Shown: piece after piece, positions 41,452 to 50,104 of the stretch
How positions within the stretch are numbered: position 1 is the first letter of the stretch
Layout of the letters: every line of letters starts with the position of its first letter
Assembly (NCBI GenBank): GCA_004379135.1
Contig: NBNI01000004.1
Location: 124,001 to 188,000, forward strand
Direction of reading: 5' to 3'
DNA from: Acidimicrobiales bacterium mtb01
Lineage (GTDB): Bacteria > Actinomycetota > Acidimicrobiia > Acidimicrobiales > Ilumatobacteraceae
DNA length: 64,000 nt
Made by a program: the position numbers and the translations under genes
Notes under the pieces: model-generated
Database searches by the model: none
What the model saw: only the letters and a program-made list of their open reading frames with translations
Told to the model about the DNA's origin: nothing

Positions 41452-43338
41452 TCAGATCTCGACGTGCGAGCCGACCTCGAACACTTTCTCGGTTGGCAGG
41501 TTGAAGAAACGGCTGGCGCTGTCGGCGCCGCGGTTGAGCAACACGAACAGGTGCTCGGCGAGTGGGTTCATCCCGGGGGCCTTGCCGGCCACGATCGACT
41601 CGTGGCCGAGGAAGTACGTCACGTCGTCGGGGTCGAACTCGAGTCCGCGATGGTCGATGTCGGCCAGCGCCGCCGGCACGTCGGGGTCCTCCATGAAGCC
41701 GTACGTGAGTTGCACTTGGAACACGCCCGGTGCGACCTTCACGAGTTCGCACCGCTCGGACGGATCGACACGGGGCAGATCGCTCGTCTCGACCGACACG
41801 ATGAGCGTGGTCTGGTGGAGGACCTTGTTGTGCCGCAGGTTGTTCACGAGCGCGGGCGGGGCCTTGCCGAGGTCCTTGAACATGAACACGGCGGTGCCGG
41901 CCACGCGCTTGATGTCCTCGGCCTCGTCGAGCACGTGTTCGATGGGACGCTCGCCGCGATGGATACGGGCGGCCACCAGGGCGCGGCCTCGGCGCCACGT
42001 CTGCATCTGGACCATCAGCACCACGGCGACGGTGAGAGCGAACCAGCCGCCGTGCGGGATCTTGATGATGTTGGCTCCGAGGAATCCGCACTCGATCACG
42101 AAGAGCGGAACGCACACGAGAAGTGCGCGGAACCTGCCCCAGTTCCAGCGGTCGGTGAGCACGCGGAAGAAGATGAGTGTGGTGATGGCCATCGTCATGG
42201 TGACGGCGATTCCGTAGGCGGCGGCGAGCCGGCTCGACGTCTGGAAGCCGATCACGAGGCCGACGCAGCCGGCCATGAGCAGCCAGTTCACGAGCGGGAC
42301 GTAGATCTGTCCGAAGTGCTGCTGCGACGTGTGGCGGATCTCGATGCGCGGCAAGTAGTCGAGCTGTACCGCTTGGGCCGTCAGGGAGTACACGCCCGAG
42401 ATGAGCGCCTGCGACGCGATGATCGTGGCCATGGTGGCGAGGATCACGATCGGCAGCGTGAGTCCCTCGGGAACCATGCGGAAGAAGATGTTCTCGACGT
42501 CCTCGGGGTGCTTGAACAGATACGCGCCCTGACCCCAATAGTTGAGGACGAGCGACGGTAGAACCATGCCGTACCAGCCGAGCGCGATGGGCTTGCGTCC
42601 GAAGTGCCCCATGTCGGCGTACAGCGCTTCGCCGCCGGTGACGACGAGGAAGATGGAGCCGAGAGACAGGAACGCCTTGCCCGACTCGTGGGTGAAGTAG
42701 TCGATGGCGTACTTGGGATTGACCGAGTTGATGATGTCGGGGTTGTCGATCACGTGACTCAGGCCGAGCAGGGCCAGCGTCGCGAACCAGATCATCATGA
42801 TTGGCCCGAACACCTTGCCGACCGCACCGGTTCCCTTGCGCTGCACGAGGAAGAGGCCGACGAGGATGACGATCGCGATGGGGACGACCCAGTCGGCGAA
42901 CGACGTGGAAACCTCTTCGAGGCCCTCGACGGCCGAGAGAACCGAGATGGCTGGTGTGATGATGCCGTCTCCGTAGAGAAGGGCCGTGCCGAACACGCCG
43001 AGAATCACGAGGGCGCTGGCCCGTTTGACCGCCTCGCCCTTCTTGGGCATCACGAGGGCAGTGAGCGCCAGGATGCCGCCCTCTCCGCGGTTGTCGGCGC
43101 GCATCACGAACATCAGATACTTGATCGAGATGATGATGACGAGCGCCCAGAACGCCAACGAGCAGATTCCGTACACGTTGATCTTGTCGACCGTCATCAC
43201 GTGTGACTTCTCGTTGAAGGCCTCCTTCAACGCGTAGAGCGGGCTCGTGCCGATGTCGCCGTACACCACGCCGAGGGCGCCGAGGGCCAGGGCGACGGTG
43301 CCGACCTTGGTGTGGTGGTGGGTCTCGGGGGAGGACAC
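41452..43338 (-). CDS. kup: Potassium uptake protein Kup
   Basis: 628 aa, like E. coli Kup (622). Twelve hydrophobic segments after a short N-terminus, beginning with LGVVYGDIGTSPLYALKEAF, then GDGIITPAISVLSAVEGL, both family signatures. C-terminal cytosolic domain of about 150 residues. It brings potassium in with protons. GTG at 43338 is chosen because upstream sequence is the antisense of the methyltransferase region and has no homology. First gene of kup-CIA30-nucS. Confidence 0.94.
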   Translation of the reverse strand: MSSPETHHHTKVGTVALALGALGVVYGDIGTSPLYALKEAFNEKSHVMTVDKINVYGICSLAFWALVIIISIKYLMFVMRADNRGEGGILALTALVMPKKGEAVKRASALVILGVFGTALLYGDGIITPAISVLSAVEGLEEVSTSFADWVVPIAIVILVGLFLVQRKGTGAVGKVFGPIMMIWFATLALLGLSHVIDNPDIINSVNPKYAIDYFTHESGKAFLSLGSIFLVVTGGEALYADMGHFGRKPIALGWYGMVLPSLVLNYWGQGAYLFKHPEDVENIFFRMVPEGLTLPIVILATMATIIASQALISGVYSLTAQAVQLDYLPRIEIRHTSQQHFGQIYVPLVNWLLMAGCVGLVIGFQTSSRLAAAYGIAVTMTMAITTLIFFRVLTDRWNWGRFRALLVCVPLFVIECGFLGANIIKIPHGGWFALTVAVVLMVQMQTWRRGRALVAARIHRGERPIEHVLDEAEDIKRVAGTAVFMFKDLGKAPPALVNNLRHNKVLHQTTLIVSVETSDLPRVDPSERCELVKVAPGVFQVQLTYGFMEDPDVPAALADIDHRGLEFDPDDVTYFLGHESIVAGKAPGMNPLAEHLFVLLNRGADSASRFFNLPTEKVFEVGSHVEI

Positions 43339-43449
43339 GGGAGTGGGATTCGGGGAGTTCGGACCCGAGCGGGGCCGGTATCGCGACCGTTTCGACGGCC
43401 TCTGGCAGGGTACTCCTTCGACCTCGGGCTCCGCTGTACCGTCCTGGCG

Positions 43450-44409
43450 ATGGGTCTGCGCGGGAACCGGGTGTTGCGGGCGGTGGCCCGGCGGCTTCCT
43501 CTGATCAGCGCGTACGAGCGGCGCATCGCCGATCTCACCCGGCAGGTGGCGGCCCAGTCGACGGGTGAGATCGGTCTGTGGGTTCCCCCCGACCACTTCT
43601 ATTCCCCGGTCGTCGACGTGGCGGAGATCCGTCGGCGACCGCACCTGTTCGCCGACATGACACGCGCGTTGCCTGGAGTCGATCTTGGGGTCGACCGCCA
43701 ATGGGCGTTGTACGACCAACTCCGGCCCTTGCTTCGCACCATCGAGTTCGTGGGTGATCGGGCCGCGGCCGAGTCGGCCGGCCGCCGTTACTTCTCCGAC
43801 AATCCGGCTTTCGGCGACGGTGACGGTTCGACTCTCGAAGCCATGTTGCGCCACACACGGCCGCGACGAGTGGTGGAGTTGGGTTGCGGCTACTCGTCGG
43901 CGTGCCTCCTCGACACCCGTGAACGTCACCTCGGACTCGACGTTCGCGTCACCTTCGTCGATCCTTTTCCGCAACTGCTCGAGAGTCTCATTCGAGATGC
44001 CGATCGGGCGACGGTCGACATCATGGCAGTGGGCACTCAGGACGTTCCGCTCGATCTGATCGCCACTCTCGAATCGGGTGATGTCCTCTTCATCGACTCC
44101 ACTCATGTGGCCAAGACGGGCAGCGACGTGGTGCGGATCTTCCACGAGATCCTCCCGGCCGTACGGCCCGGGGTGTGGATCCACCTGCACGATCATTTCG
44201 CCGGATTCGAGTACCCCGTTTCATGGATCGAAGAAGGTCGCAGTTGGAACGAGCAGTACCTCACACGGTCGTTCCTGCAGTACAACCGCGAATTCGAAAT
44301 CGCTCTGTGGCCGACGTTCCTCGCGAGTCTCGACGTCGAGCGATTCCGTTGCGACGTGCCCATCCGGGTGAACGGTGGGGGATCGCTGTGGCTCCGCCGC
44401 GTGGCCTGA
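43450..44409 (+). CDS. Class I SAM-dependent methyltransferase
   Basis: 319 aa. Rossmann motif I VVELGCGYSSACLL, followed by VTFVDPFPQLLE and a late DVLFIDSTHVAKTGSDV (motif post I/II). Preceding region of 130 residues is helical with no membrane part. Resembles cephalosporin hydroxylase-type/family 24 methyltransferases that sit with glycosyltransferases. TACCGT (43437-43442) 7 nt before ATG gives a leaderless start. Divergent from kup with a 111-bp spacer. Confidence 0.82.
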   Translation: MGLRGNRVLRAVARRLPLISAYERRIADLTRQVAAQSTGEIGLWVPPDHFYSPVVDVAEIRRRPHLFADMTRALPGVDLGVDRQWALYDQLRPLLRTIEFVGDRAAAESAGRRYFSDNPAFGDGDGSTLEAMLRHTRPRRVVELGCGYSSACLLDTRERHLGLDVRVTFVDPFPQLLESLIRDADRATVDIMAVGTQDVPLDLIATLESGDVLFIDSTHVAKTGSDVVRIFHEILPAVRPGVWIHLHDHFAGFEYPVSWIEEGRSWNEQYLTRSFLQYNREFEIALWPTFLASLDVERFRCDVPIRVNGGGSLWLRRVA

Positions 44410-44452
44410 GACGATTGACCATCGCCGCCGAGCGCTGACGGGCCGACCGACG

Positions 44453-44500
44453 TTGTCGCGTCCGGGGCATGTCGCTACGGTTTCTCGAGGCTTTCTCGAG
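44453..44500 (+). promoter_or_regulatory. Promoter and direct-repeat operator of the efflux MFS gene
   Basis: TTGTCG (44453-44458), 17-bp spacer, TACGGT (44476-44481). TTTCTCGAG is repeated at 44481-44489 and 44492-44500, 11 bp apart, one helical turn, right over the expected start site. This would suit a repressor. The palindromic CTCGAG core is inside each copy. Confidence 0.5.
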
Positions 44501-44520
44501 CCTGTCACCCCAGGAGTGCA

Positions 44521-46074
44521 ATGACCCTCGCCCCCCAGGCGCCCGAACTCGTCGAGAGCGATTCCTTCGTTCACGACCCGCGCCGACTTCGTTCCATCCT
44601 GTTCTCGATGATCACCGCGCTGGTCGCCGTGATCGCTGCAATGTCGGGTCTGAACGTCGCCCAACAGCAACTCGCGGTCGACCTCGGCGCGTCGCAGGGT
44701 TCGGTGCTCTGGATCATCAACGCGTACACGTTGGCGTTGGCCGCCCTGTTGATGCCGGTCGGCGCGATCGGCGACCGGTACGGGCGCAAACCGGTGCTTC
44801 TCGCGGGTTTGGTGATCTTCGGTTTGTCGAGCGTGGCGGCGGTGTTCGCGTCGAGTGCGGTCGCGATGATCGTGGCTCGTTCGTTCGCCGGCGTGGGCGC
44901 GGCGATGATCATGCCGGTCACGCTCTCGATCATCACATCGAGCTTCCCGCCCGACGAACGGGCCAAGGCGATCGGTGTATGGGCTGGTTTCGCCGGCGCG
45001 GGTGGGATGATCGGACTGTTCTTCTCGTCGTTCATGATCGACGTGCTGTCGTGGCGTTGGGTGTTCGCGCTTCCCATCGCTCTGGTGGTCGTGGCTCTGT
45101 TCCTCTCCACGCGTTTCGCCCCCAACTCTCGTGAGTCGAGCCACCATTCGTTCGATCTCGTCGGTTCGATCCTGTCGGCTCTCGGACTCGGCGGAATCGT
45201 CCTCGGTATCCACGAAGGACCGGAAAAGGGGTGGACCCATCCGCTCACGGCGGTGGGTCTGATCGTCGGAGTCGCCGCGATCCTCGCGTTCGTGGCCTGG
45301 GAACGCCGCCACCGCGAGCCCCTCATCGACGTCGCTCTGTTCGCCGATCGCGGTCTGTCGACCGGCGCGGTCACGCTCATCGTGATGTTCGGCGTGATGT
45401 TCGGAATCTTCCTCGTGCTCTTCCCGTTCTTCCAAGCAGTGCTCGGCTGGTCGGCCCTGCACTCCGCGTCGGCGATGCTCCCGATGGCGGGCGGCATGAT
45501 GCCTTTGTCCACCGTTGCCCCGCGCATCGCGGCGCGATTCGGCAAGCGCAACACGATGTTCGCCGGCGTGGTCGTGTTCGGGCTCGGTCTGATGTCGATG
45601 GCACTCTTCACCTCGGTCGATCGCGGTTACGTGTCGGTGCTTCCGGGCTTGCTCCTGATCGGTGTGGGCATGGGTCTCACCATGACACCTTCGACCGAAG
45701 CAATCACCGAAAACCTGCCGGCCGAGAAACAGGGCGTGGCCTCGGCCATCAACGACACCTCGCGCGAACTCGGCGGAGCGGTCGGTGTCGCGTTGCTCGG
45801 CTCCATTTTCTCGGCGGGTTATCGCGCCGCTGTCGAGCCCAAGTTGGAAGGCCTCGATCCGGTGCTCGTCGACAAGGCGAGTGAAGGAATCGGCCAGGCG
45901 TACGCGGTGGCCCAGCAGGCGGGCGAATCGGCCCCGCGCATCATCGATGCGGCGCAGCGGGCCCTCGTCGACGGTTGGACCGGGTCGATGTGGATCGGCG
46001 TCGGCATCGCCGCCATCACCGCTCTGTTCGTGTTCGTCCGCGGACCCGGTCGCGCAACCAGTTCATCGAAGTAG
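44521..46074 (+). CDS. DHA2-family drug efflux MFS transporter
   Basis: 517 aa, 14 hydrophobic segments. N-terminal ALVAVIAAMSGLNVAQQQLAVDLGAS, WIINAYTLALAALLMPVGAIGDRYGRKPV (motif A) and a later ERAKAIGVWAGFAGAGGMIG place it in the EmrB/QacA group. Exports lipophilic cations or drugs with protons. AGGAG ribosome site. Strong candidate promoter and operator precede it, so its expression is likely controlled by a ligand-sensing repressor outside the window. Confidence 0.92.
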   Translation: MTLAPQAPELVESDSFVHDPRRLRSILFSMITALVAVIAAMSGLNVAQQQLAVDLGASQGSVLWIINAYTLALAALLMPVGAIGDRYGRKPVLLAGLVIFGLSSVAAVFASSAVAMIVARSFAGVGAAMIMPVTLSIITSSFPPDERAKAIGVWAGFAGAGGMIGLFFSSFMIDVLSWRWVFALPIALVVVALFLSTRFAPNSRESSHHSFDLVGSILSALGLGGIVLGIHEGPEKGWTHPLTAVGLIVGVAAILAFVAWERRHREPLIDVALFADRGLSTGAVTLIVMFGVMFGIFLVLFPFFQAVLGWSALHSASAMLPMAGGMMPLSTVAPRIAARFGKRNTMFAGVVVFGLGLMSMALFTSVDRGYVSVLPGLLLIGVGMGLTMTPSTEAITENLPAEKQGVASAINDTSRELGGAVGVALLGSIFSAGYRAAVEPKLEGLDPVLVDKASEGIGQAYAVAQQAGESAPRIIDAAQRALVDGWTGSMWIGVGIAAITALFVFVRGPGRATSSSK

Positions 46075-46079
46075 TCGTC

Positions 46080-46736
46080 ATGGTCTCGCCGCTCCTCGGT
46101 GCCATCGACACGTCGAGCGGTGCGTTCCTGATCGTGGCGATCATCGGGACGATCGCGTTCGCGACATCGGGTGTGATGGCGGCGGCCGAGGCCGGGATGG
46201 ACTGGCTCGGCGCCGCGGTGCTCGCGGTGGTCGTGGCCATCGGTGGTGGAACCCTGCGCGATCTCCTGATCGGCAACACACCGGTCGCCTGGATCGACGA
46301 CCAGTGGCCGGTGTGGGTGAGTCTGATCACCGCCGCCGTCGGAATCGGCGTGTTGCGGGTGCGCCCCGACGCCAATCCCACTCGTCACGCTCCGTACTTG
46401 CTGGCCGATGCGATCGGCCTCGGATCGTTCGCCGTACTCGGAACGTCGATCGCGCTCGAGTCGGGCACGTCCGCTTTCATCGCCATTCTCATGGGGGTCA
46501 TCACCGGGGTGGGCGGGGGCGTGATCCGCGACATCCTTACCAACACGCGGCCGATGGTGCTGGTGGGTCAGGTATATGCGGTGGCGGCGCTCATCGGCAC
46601 ACTCGCCTATGTCGCCCTCGATGCGGCGACGAGTCGCGAAGAGATCATCGTGTGGCTCCCCATGGCGGTCGTGGTCGCGGTGCGAGGGTTGGCCATCCGC
46701 TTCGACCTGCACCTGCCGCGCACGTCGGAGAACTGA
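46080..46736 (+). CDS. TRIC cation channel family protein
   Basis: 218 aa membrane protein, seven hydrophobic segments. Two internal repeats each with the glycine motif: AIGGGTLRDLLIG and GVGGGVIRDIL, the signature of the TRIC (UPF0126) family, prokaryotic trimeric potassium channels. ATG at 46080, five bp after the MFS stop, so it may be co-transcribed with it. C-terminus is acidic/basic mix with no extra domain. Confidence 0.9.
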   Translation: MVSPLLGAIDTSSGAFLIVAIIGTIAFATSGVMAAAEAGMDWLGAAVLAVVVAIGGGTLRDLLIGNTPVAWIDDQWPVWVSLITAAVGIGVLRVRPDANPTRHAPYLLADAIGLGSFAVLGTSIALESGTSAFIAILMGVITGVGGGVIRDILTNTRPMVLVGQVYAVAALIGTLAYVALDAATSREEIIVWLPMAVVVAVRGLAIRFDLHLPRTSEN

Positions 46737-46763
46737 CTTCGGGGCGTCGAAGCCCGACGGCGA

Positions 46764-47885
46764 TCAGCCGAGACGGAGCAGGTGGTTGCCGGGTGTGGTG
46801 AACGCGCCGCCGACCACGATTCGGCCGTCGCCGTCGAGCATGACGCTGAGAACCGCGGCGTCGAGACGTTCATTCCACTTCGCCGATGTCTTGTCATCGA
46901 TCGTCCCGTCGTCGTTCACGGCCATGAGCCAACTGTGAGGTTTCGTGAACCAACCGCCGACGACGATGCGCCCCACTTTCTCAACCGCCAGTTTCTCCAC
47001 GTAGCCGTCGAGGGTGTCGCCGACTGCGGTAGCGAACGCTCGATTGAACTCGTCGTCAGGGGTGCCGTCGGCGTCGAAACGCGCCAACGAGTTGGCCGGG
47101 GAGGTGAACTGACCGCCAATGAGGATCTGGCCCTTCGCGTCGATCTCGACCGTCGACACGTAACCGGCGACGGCACCACCGACTTGCCCGGTGAACGCGC
47201 CATCGAGCGTTCCGTCGCCATTGAATCGAACGAGCGACGGTGCTGGTGTCGTGAAGGCGCCTCCGACGACGAAGCCTCCGTCGGCGTCGACGGCCACCGA
47301 CCCGATCGGGAGGTTGACCGCGTCGCCGACGTTCGCATTGAACGCGTCATCGGGGCTGCCATCGGCCGAGAAGCGCGCGAGCGAACGACTCGGGGTGGTG
47401 AACTGGCCGCCGATCACGATGTCACCGTCGCCCAGCACATCGATGGAAACCACACCGCCGTCGATCGCGGTACCGATGGTGTCGTTGAACTCCGTATCGA
47501 GTGTGCCATCGGGGTTGAAACGGGCCAATCGGCTGCTCGGCGCGGTGAAGTAGCCGCCCACCAGGATCTTTCCGTCCGACTGCACGGCCACCGAATACAC
47601 GGCCTTGTCGATCACGGCGGCCACGTTGGCGTTGAAATCGGCATCGGGCGTTCCGTCGGATTCGAAGCGCGCGAGTGACCGACTGGGTGTCGTGAACCCG
47701 CCACCGACCAGGATCTTGCCGTCGGCTTGGATCGCGATGGCCCCCACGGTGTCGTCCAGTGCTACGCCGGCCGAGAACTCGTCATCGACGTCGAGGGAGG
47801 CGGGCGAATCACTCGATCCCGAGCAGGCAGCGAGCGTCAACAGGACCGCGGACAGAGCGAAGAATCGGCGGTGAGTTCGTTGCAT
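46764..47885 (-). CDS. Delta-60 repeat beta-propeller lipoprotein
   Basis: 373 aa. Lipobox LLTLAAC. Then seven repeats of about 49 residues with the pattern GKILVGGxFTxPxxxLARFxxDGTxDxxF, the delta-60/DUF5122 repeat, giving a seven-bladed propeller. Secreted, membrane-anchored. Role probably binding or structural; no enzyme residues can be picked. Starts at 47885 with GGGGGGAACC upstream and a TAGAGT -10 further up; divergent from the dioxygenase gene. Confidence 0.88.
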   Translation of the reverse strand: MQRTHRRFFALSAVLLTLAACSGSSDSPASLDVDDEFSAGVALDDTVGAIAIQADGKILVGGGFTTPSRSLARFESDGTPDADFNANVAAVIDKAVYSVAVQSDGKILVGGYFTAPSSRLARFNPDGTLDTEFNDTIGTAIDGGVVSIDVLGDGDIVIGGQFTTPSRSLARFSADGSPDDAFNANVGDAVNLPIGSVAVDADGGFVVGGAFTTPAPSLVRFNGDGTLDGAFTGQVGGAVAGYVSTVEIDAKGQILIGGQFTSPANSLARFDADGTPDDEFNRAFATAVGDTLDGYVEKLAVEKVGRIVVGGWFTKPHSWLMAVNDDGTIDDKTSAKWNERLDAAVLSVMLDGDGRIVVGGAFTTPGNHLLRLG

Positions 47886-47956
47886 TGGTTCCCCCCTGAA
47901 TGCTGGGCGAACTCTAACCAGGTGGCGCACGTCCTTCGTCGTGAGAGAATGCCCGA

Positions 47957-48907
47957 ATGGAGCTCGTCCCCACCGTCGACATCTCGCGCCCTTCGGCCAC
48001 CTCGCTCGCCGCACTCGACGCCGCCTGCCGCGACCACGGCTTCTTCCTGTTGGCGGGACACGGCCTCGATTCGCTGATCGAGAGGGCTTGGGACGAGACG
48101 CGACGCTTCTTCGCGGCCGATCGGTCGATCAAGACCGCGATCGTTCGCGATCAGGAGAACCCGATGGGTTACTTCGACCGCGAGCTCACCAAGCGCAAGC
48201 GCGATCACAAAGAAGTGTTCGACTTCGGCGACCCGACGCACGCGTCGATCGACCAGCGCAATCGGTGGCCCCAGGGGTTGCCCGGTTTCCGCGAGACGAT
48301 GACCGAGCTGTTCGACGAGTTGTCGGTGCTCACCGATCGAACGATGGGGCTCATCCATGATGCCTTGGGTTTGGGTGACCAATCGCGTCGCGAGGTCGCG
48401 TGCAACCGTCACGGCAGTTCCATTCGTCTGAATCACTATCCCGTCGGCGATCCGGTGCCGGAAGGCGAGCGCGATGGTCTGGCCGATCTGGGAGAGACCG
48501 CTCTCGGCTACCACACCGATCCGGGCGTGGTCACTTTGCTCCTGCAGGACGACACCGGCGGATTGCAGGCCGAGTCGCTCGATCACGGCTGGATCGACGT
48601 GCCGCCCACACCGGGCACGATCGTGGTCAACCTGGGCGACTGCATGCAGGCCTGGACCAACGATCGCTATCGCGCCGCGGTGCACCGGGTCGTGCCGATG
48701 ACCAAGCGCAGTCGCTACTCCATTCCGTACTTCTCGAATCCGGCTCGCGAAGCGATGGTGTCGCCGGTGTCCGAGTTGTGCGCCGATGGCGTGCGCTACC
48801 GACCCTTCGCGTGGCGCGAGTTCATGGCGGCGCGGGCCTACGACAACTTCACCGACCTCGGTCTGGACGACACGCAGGTGACCGACTTCCGAGTCAGTGT
48901 CTTCTGA
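47957..48907 (+). CDS. Isopenicillin N synthase-like 2OG-Fe(II) oxygenase
   Basis: 316 aa. N-terminal PTVDISRP and ACRDHGFFLLAGHG, iron site GYHTDPG (HxD) with the distal His in AAVHRVV, and the 2OG-binding R-x-S in SRYSIPYF. Cytosolic oxygenase for a small substrate, group of flavonoid/gibberellin-like and ethylene-forming enzymes. Substrate unknown. Not next to a biosynthetic cluster except the glycosyltransferase 24 bp later. Confidence 0.88.
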   Translation: MELVPTVDISRPSATSLAALDAACRDHGFFLLAGHGLDSLIERAWDETRRFFAADRSIKTAIVRDQENPMGYFDRELTKRKRDHKEVFDFGDPTHASIDQRNRWPQGLPGFRETMTELFDELSVLTDRTMGLIHDALGLGDQSRREVACNRHGSSIRLNHYPVGDPVPEGERDGLADLGETALGYHTDPGVVTLLLQDDTGGLQAESLDHGWIDVPPTPGTIVVNLGDCMQAWTNDRYRAAVHRVVPMTKRSRYSIPYFSNPAREAMVSPVSELCADGVRYRPFAWREFMAARAYDNFTDLGLDDTQVTDFRVSVF

Positions 48908-48931
48908 GCCATCCTCGTACACTCCAGACTG

Positions 48932-49987
48932 ATGATCGTCTCGACGACACTGACCGGTAGTAATGAGAACATCATTGGTGACGCCATTCGTTCGGTTGTC
49001 GATCATGTCGACAGGTGTCTCGTCATCGATACGGGTGCCACGGATCGTTCGATCGATGTCGCGCGTGAAGTCGCCGGGGACAAACTGGTGGTGCGGGAGT
49101 TCACCTGGGTCGACGACTTCGCGGCCGCAAGGAATTTCGCGCTCGATTGTGCCCTCGAGATGGGTGGAGTGTGGGCGATCACGGTCGACACGGACGAGAG
49201 AATGCAGTTCTCTCGGGGGACCGATCTTCGGGCCCTCCTCGCGGCGAGCGACGTCGATGTCTTGAACGTCGAGTACTTCGACGGTCTCTACTCGAAAGAG
49301 CGGATCTTCCGTCTGCCGAGGTACGTTCGATGGGACGGCCCGATTCATGAGGGCGTCCTCGACATGAAGGTCGACCGACGGTCGGTTCTTCGGGAAGTTC
49401 GCTTCTTCGAACTGGCCAAGTCGGCCGAACAGATGCAGTCGAAGTTCGAGAGGGATCTCAAAATCCTCCTGAAGCACACCCAGAAGAACCCGACCGTTGC
49501 GCGGTGGTTCTACTACCTCGGTGCGACCTACGAGAGTTTGGGCCGACACAAAGAAGCGATCCGCGCTTACGAGAAATGTTCGAGGCTCCCAGGCTGGGCG
49601 GAGGAGGCAGCCTTCGCCTCCTTCAGGGCGGCGAATTGCTGGTGCGTGTTGCAGGACTGGCGCGCAGCCGTGAAGGCTTGCGTCGAAGGACTTGCTCATC
49701 GGCCGGCGACAGCGGAGTTGGCCTGGCTGGCCGGATGGGCGTGCTACCAGGCCGGCCGTCACGAGGACGCCATTGCGTGGTCGCACATGGCGATCGCGAA
49801 CGGTCGTTACGCGGGTTCCTCAGCGGACGACGGACGGGTCGGTTTCAGGGAGTTGAGGGGTTTGTTCGAGGGTCCGTACGACGTCTTGCGATTCGCCTAC
49901 CGCGCGATCGGTGACATCGCAGCGGCCGAGCGAGCTGAGGGCGACTTCCAGGTTGCCCTCGAAGCCAGGTCGTCCGCTGGTCGCTGA
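48932..49987 (+). CDS. Family 2 glycosyltransferase with TPR domain
   Basis: 351 aa. GT-A start LTGSNENIIGDAIRSV (a short version of the family opening) and the DTDERMQF region as the DxD motif, then a helical TPR-like region from about residue 170 (FYYLGATYESLGRHKEAIRAYEKC, AWLAGWACYQAGRHEDAIAWS). Known members add sugars to proteins or to surface glycans. TACACT (48918-48923) 8 nt before the ATG. A strong two-way terminator follows. Next to the giant PGRS-like gene, but on the other strand, so a direct role is only a guess. Confidence 0.85.
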   Translation: MIVSTTLTGSNENIIGDAIRSVVDHVDRCLVIDTGATDRSIDVAREVAGDKLVVREFTWVDDFAAARNFALDCALEMGGVWAITVDTDERMQFSRGTDLRALLAASDVDVLNVEYFDGLYSKERIFRLPRYVRWDGPIHEGVLDMKVDRRSVLREVRFFELAKSAEQMQSKFERDLKILLKHTQKNPTVARWFYYLGATYESLGRHKEAIRAYEKCSRLPGWAEEAAFASFRAANCWCVLQDWRAAVKACVEGLAHRPATAELAWLAGWACYQAGRHEDAIAWSHMAIANGRYAGSSADDGRVGFRELRGLFEGPYDVLRFAYRAIGDIAAAERAEGDFQVALEARSSAGR

Positions 49988-50019
49988 CGTGATGCCCAGG
50001 GAACGCCAGGTCGAATGAC

Positions 50020-50057
50020 GAACGCGAGCGCTGACCTTCGGGCCAGCGCTCGCGTTC
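50020..50057. terminator. Bidirectional hairpin terminator
   Basis: Perfect 14-bp stem GAACGCGAGCGCTG (50020-50033) / CAGCGCTCGCGTTC (50044-50057), 10-nt loop, between convergent genes. On the plus strand a T-rich stretch (TTTTGTTCGTTGTT) follows about 13 bases later. Confidence 0.85.
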
Positions 50058-50104
50058 CTCACGGCGCCAATTTTGTTCGTTGTTGGGTTGTGAGAGCGCG
50101 CGGA

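Noticed and set aside
41452-44196. Kup extended to 914 residues
   Set aside because: The extra part is Arg/His-rich antisense of the methyltransferase gene; family length is about 620 residues.
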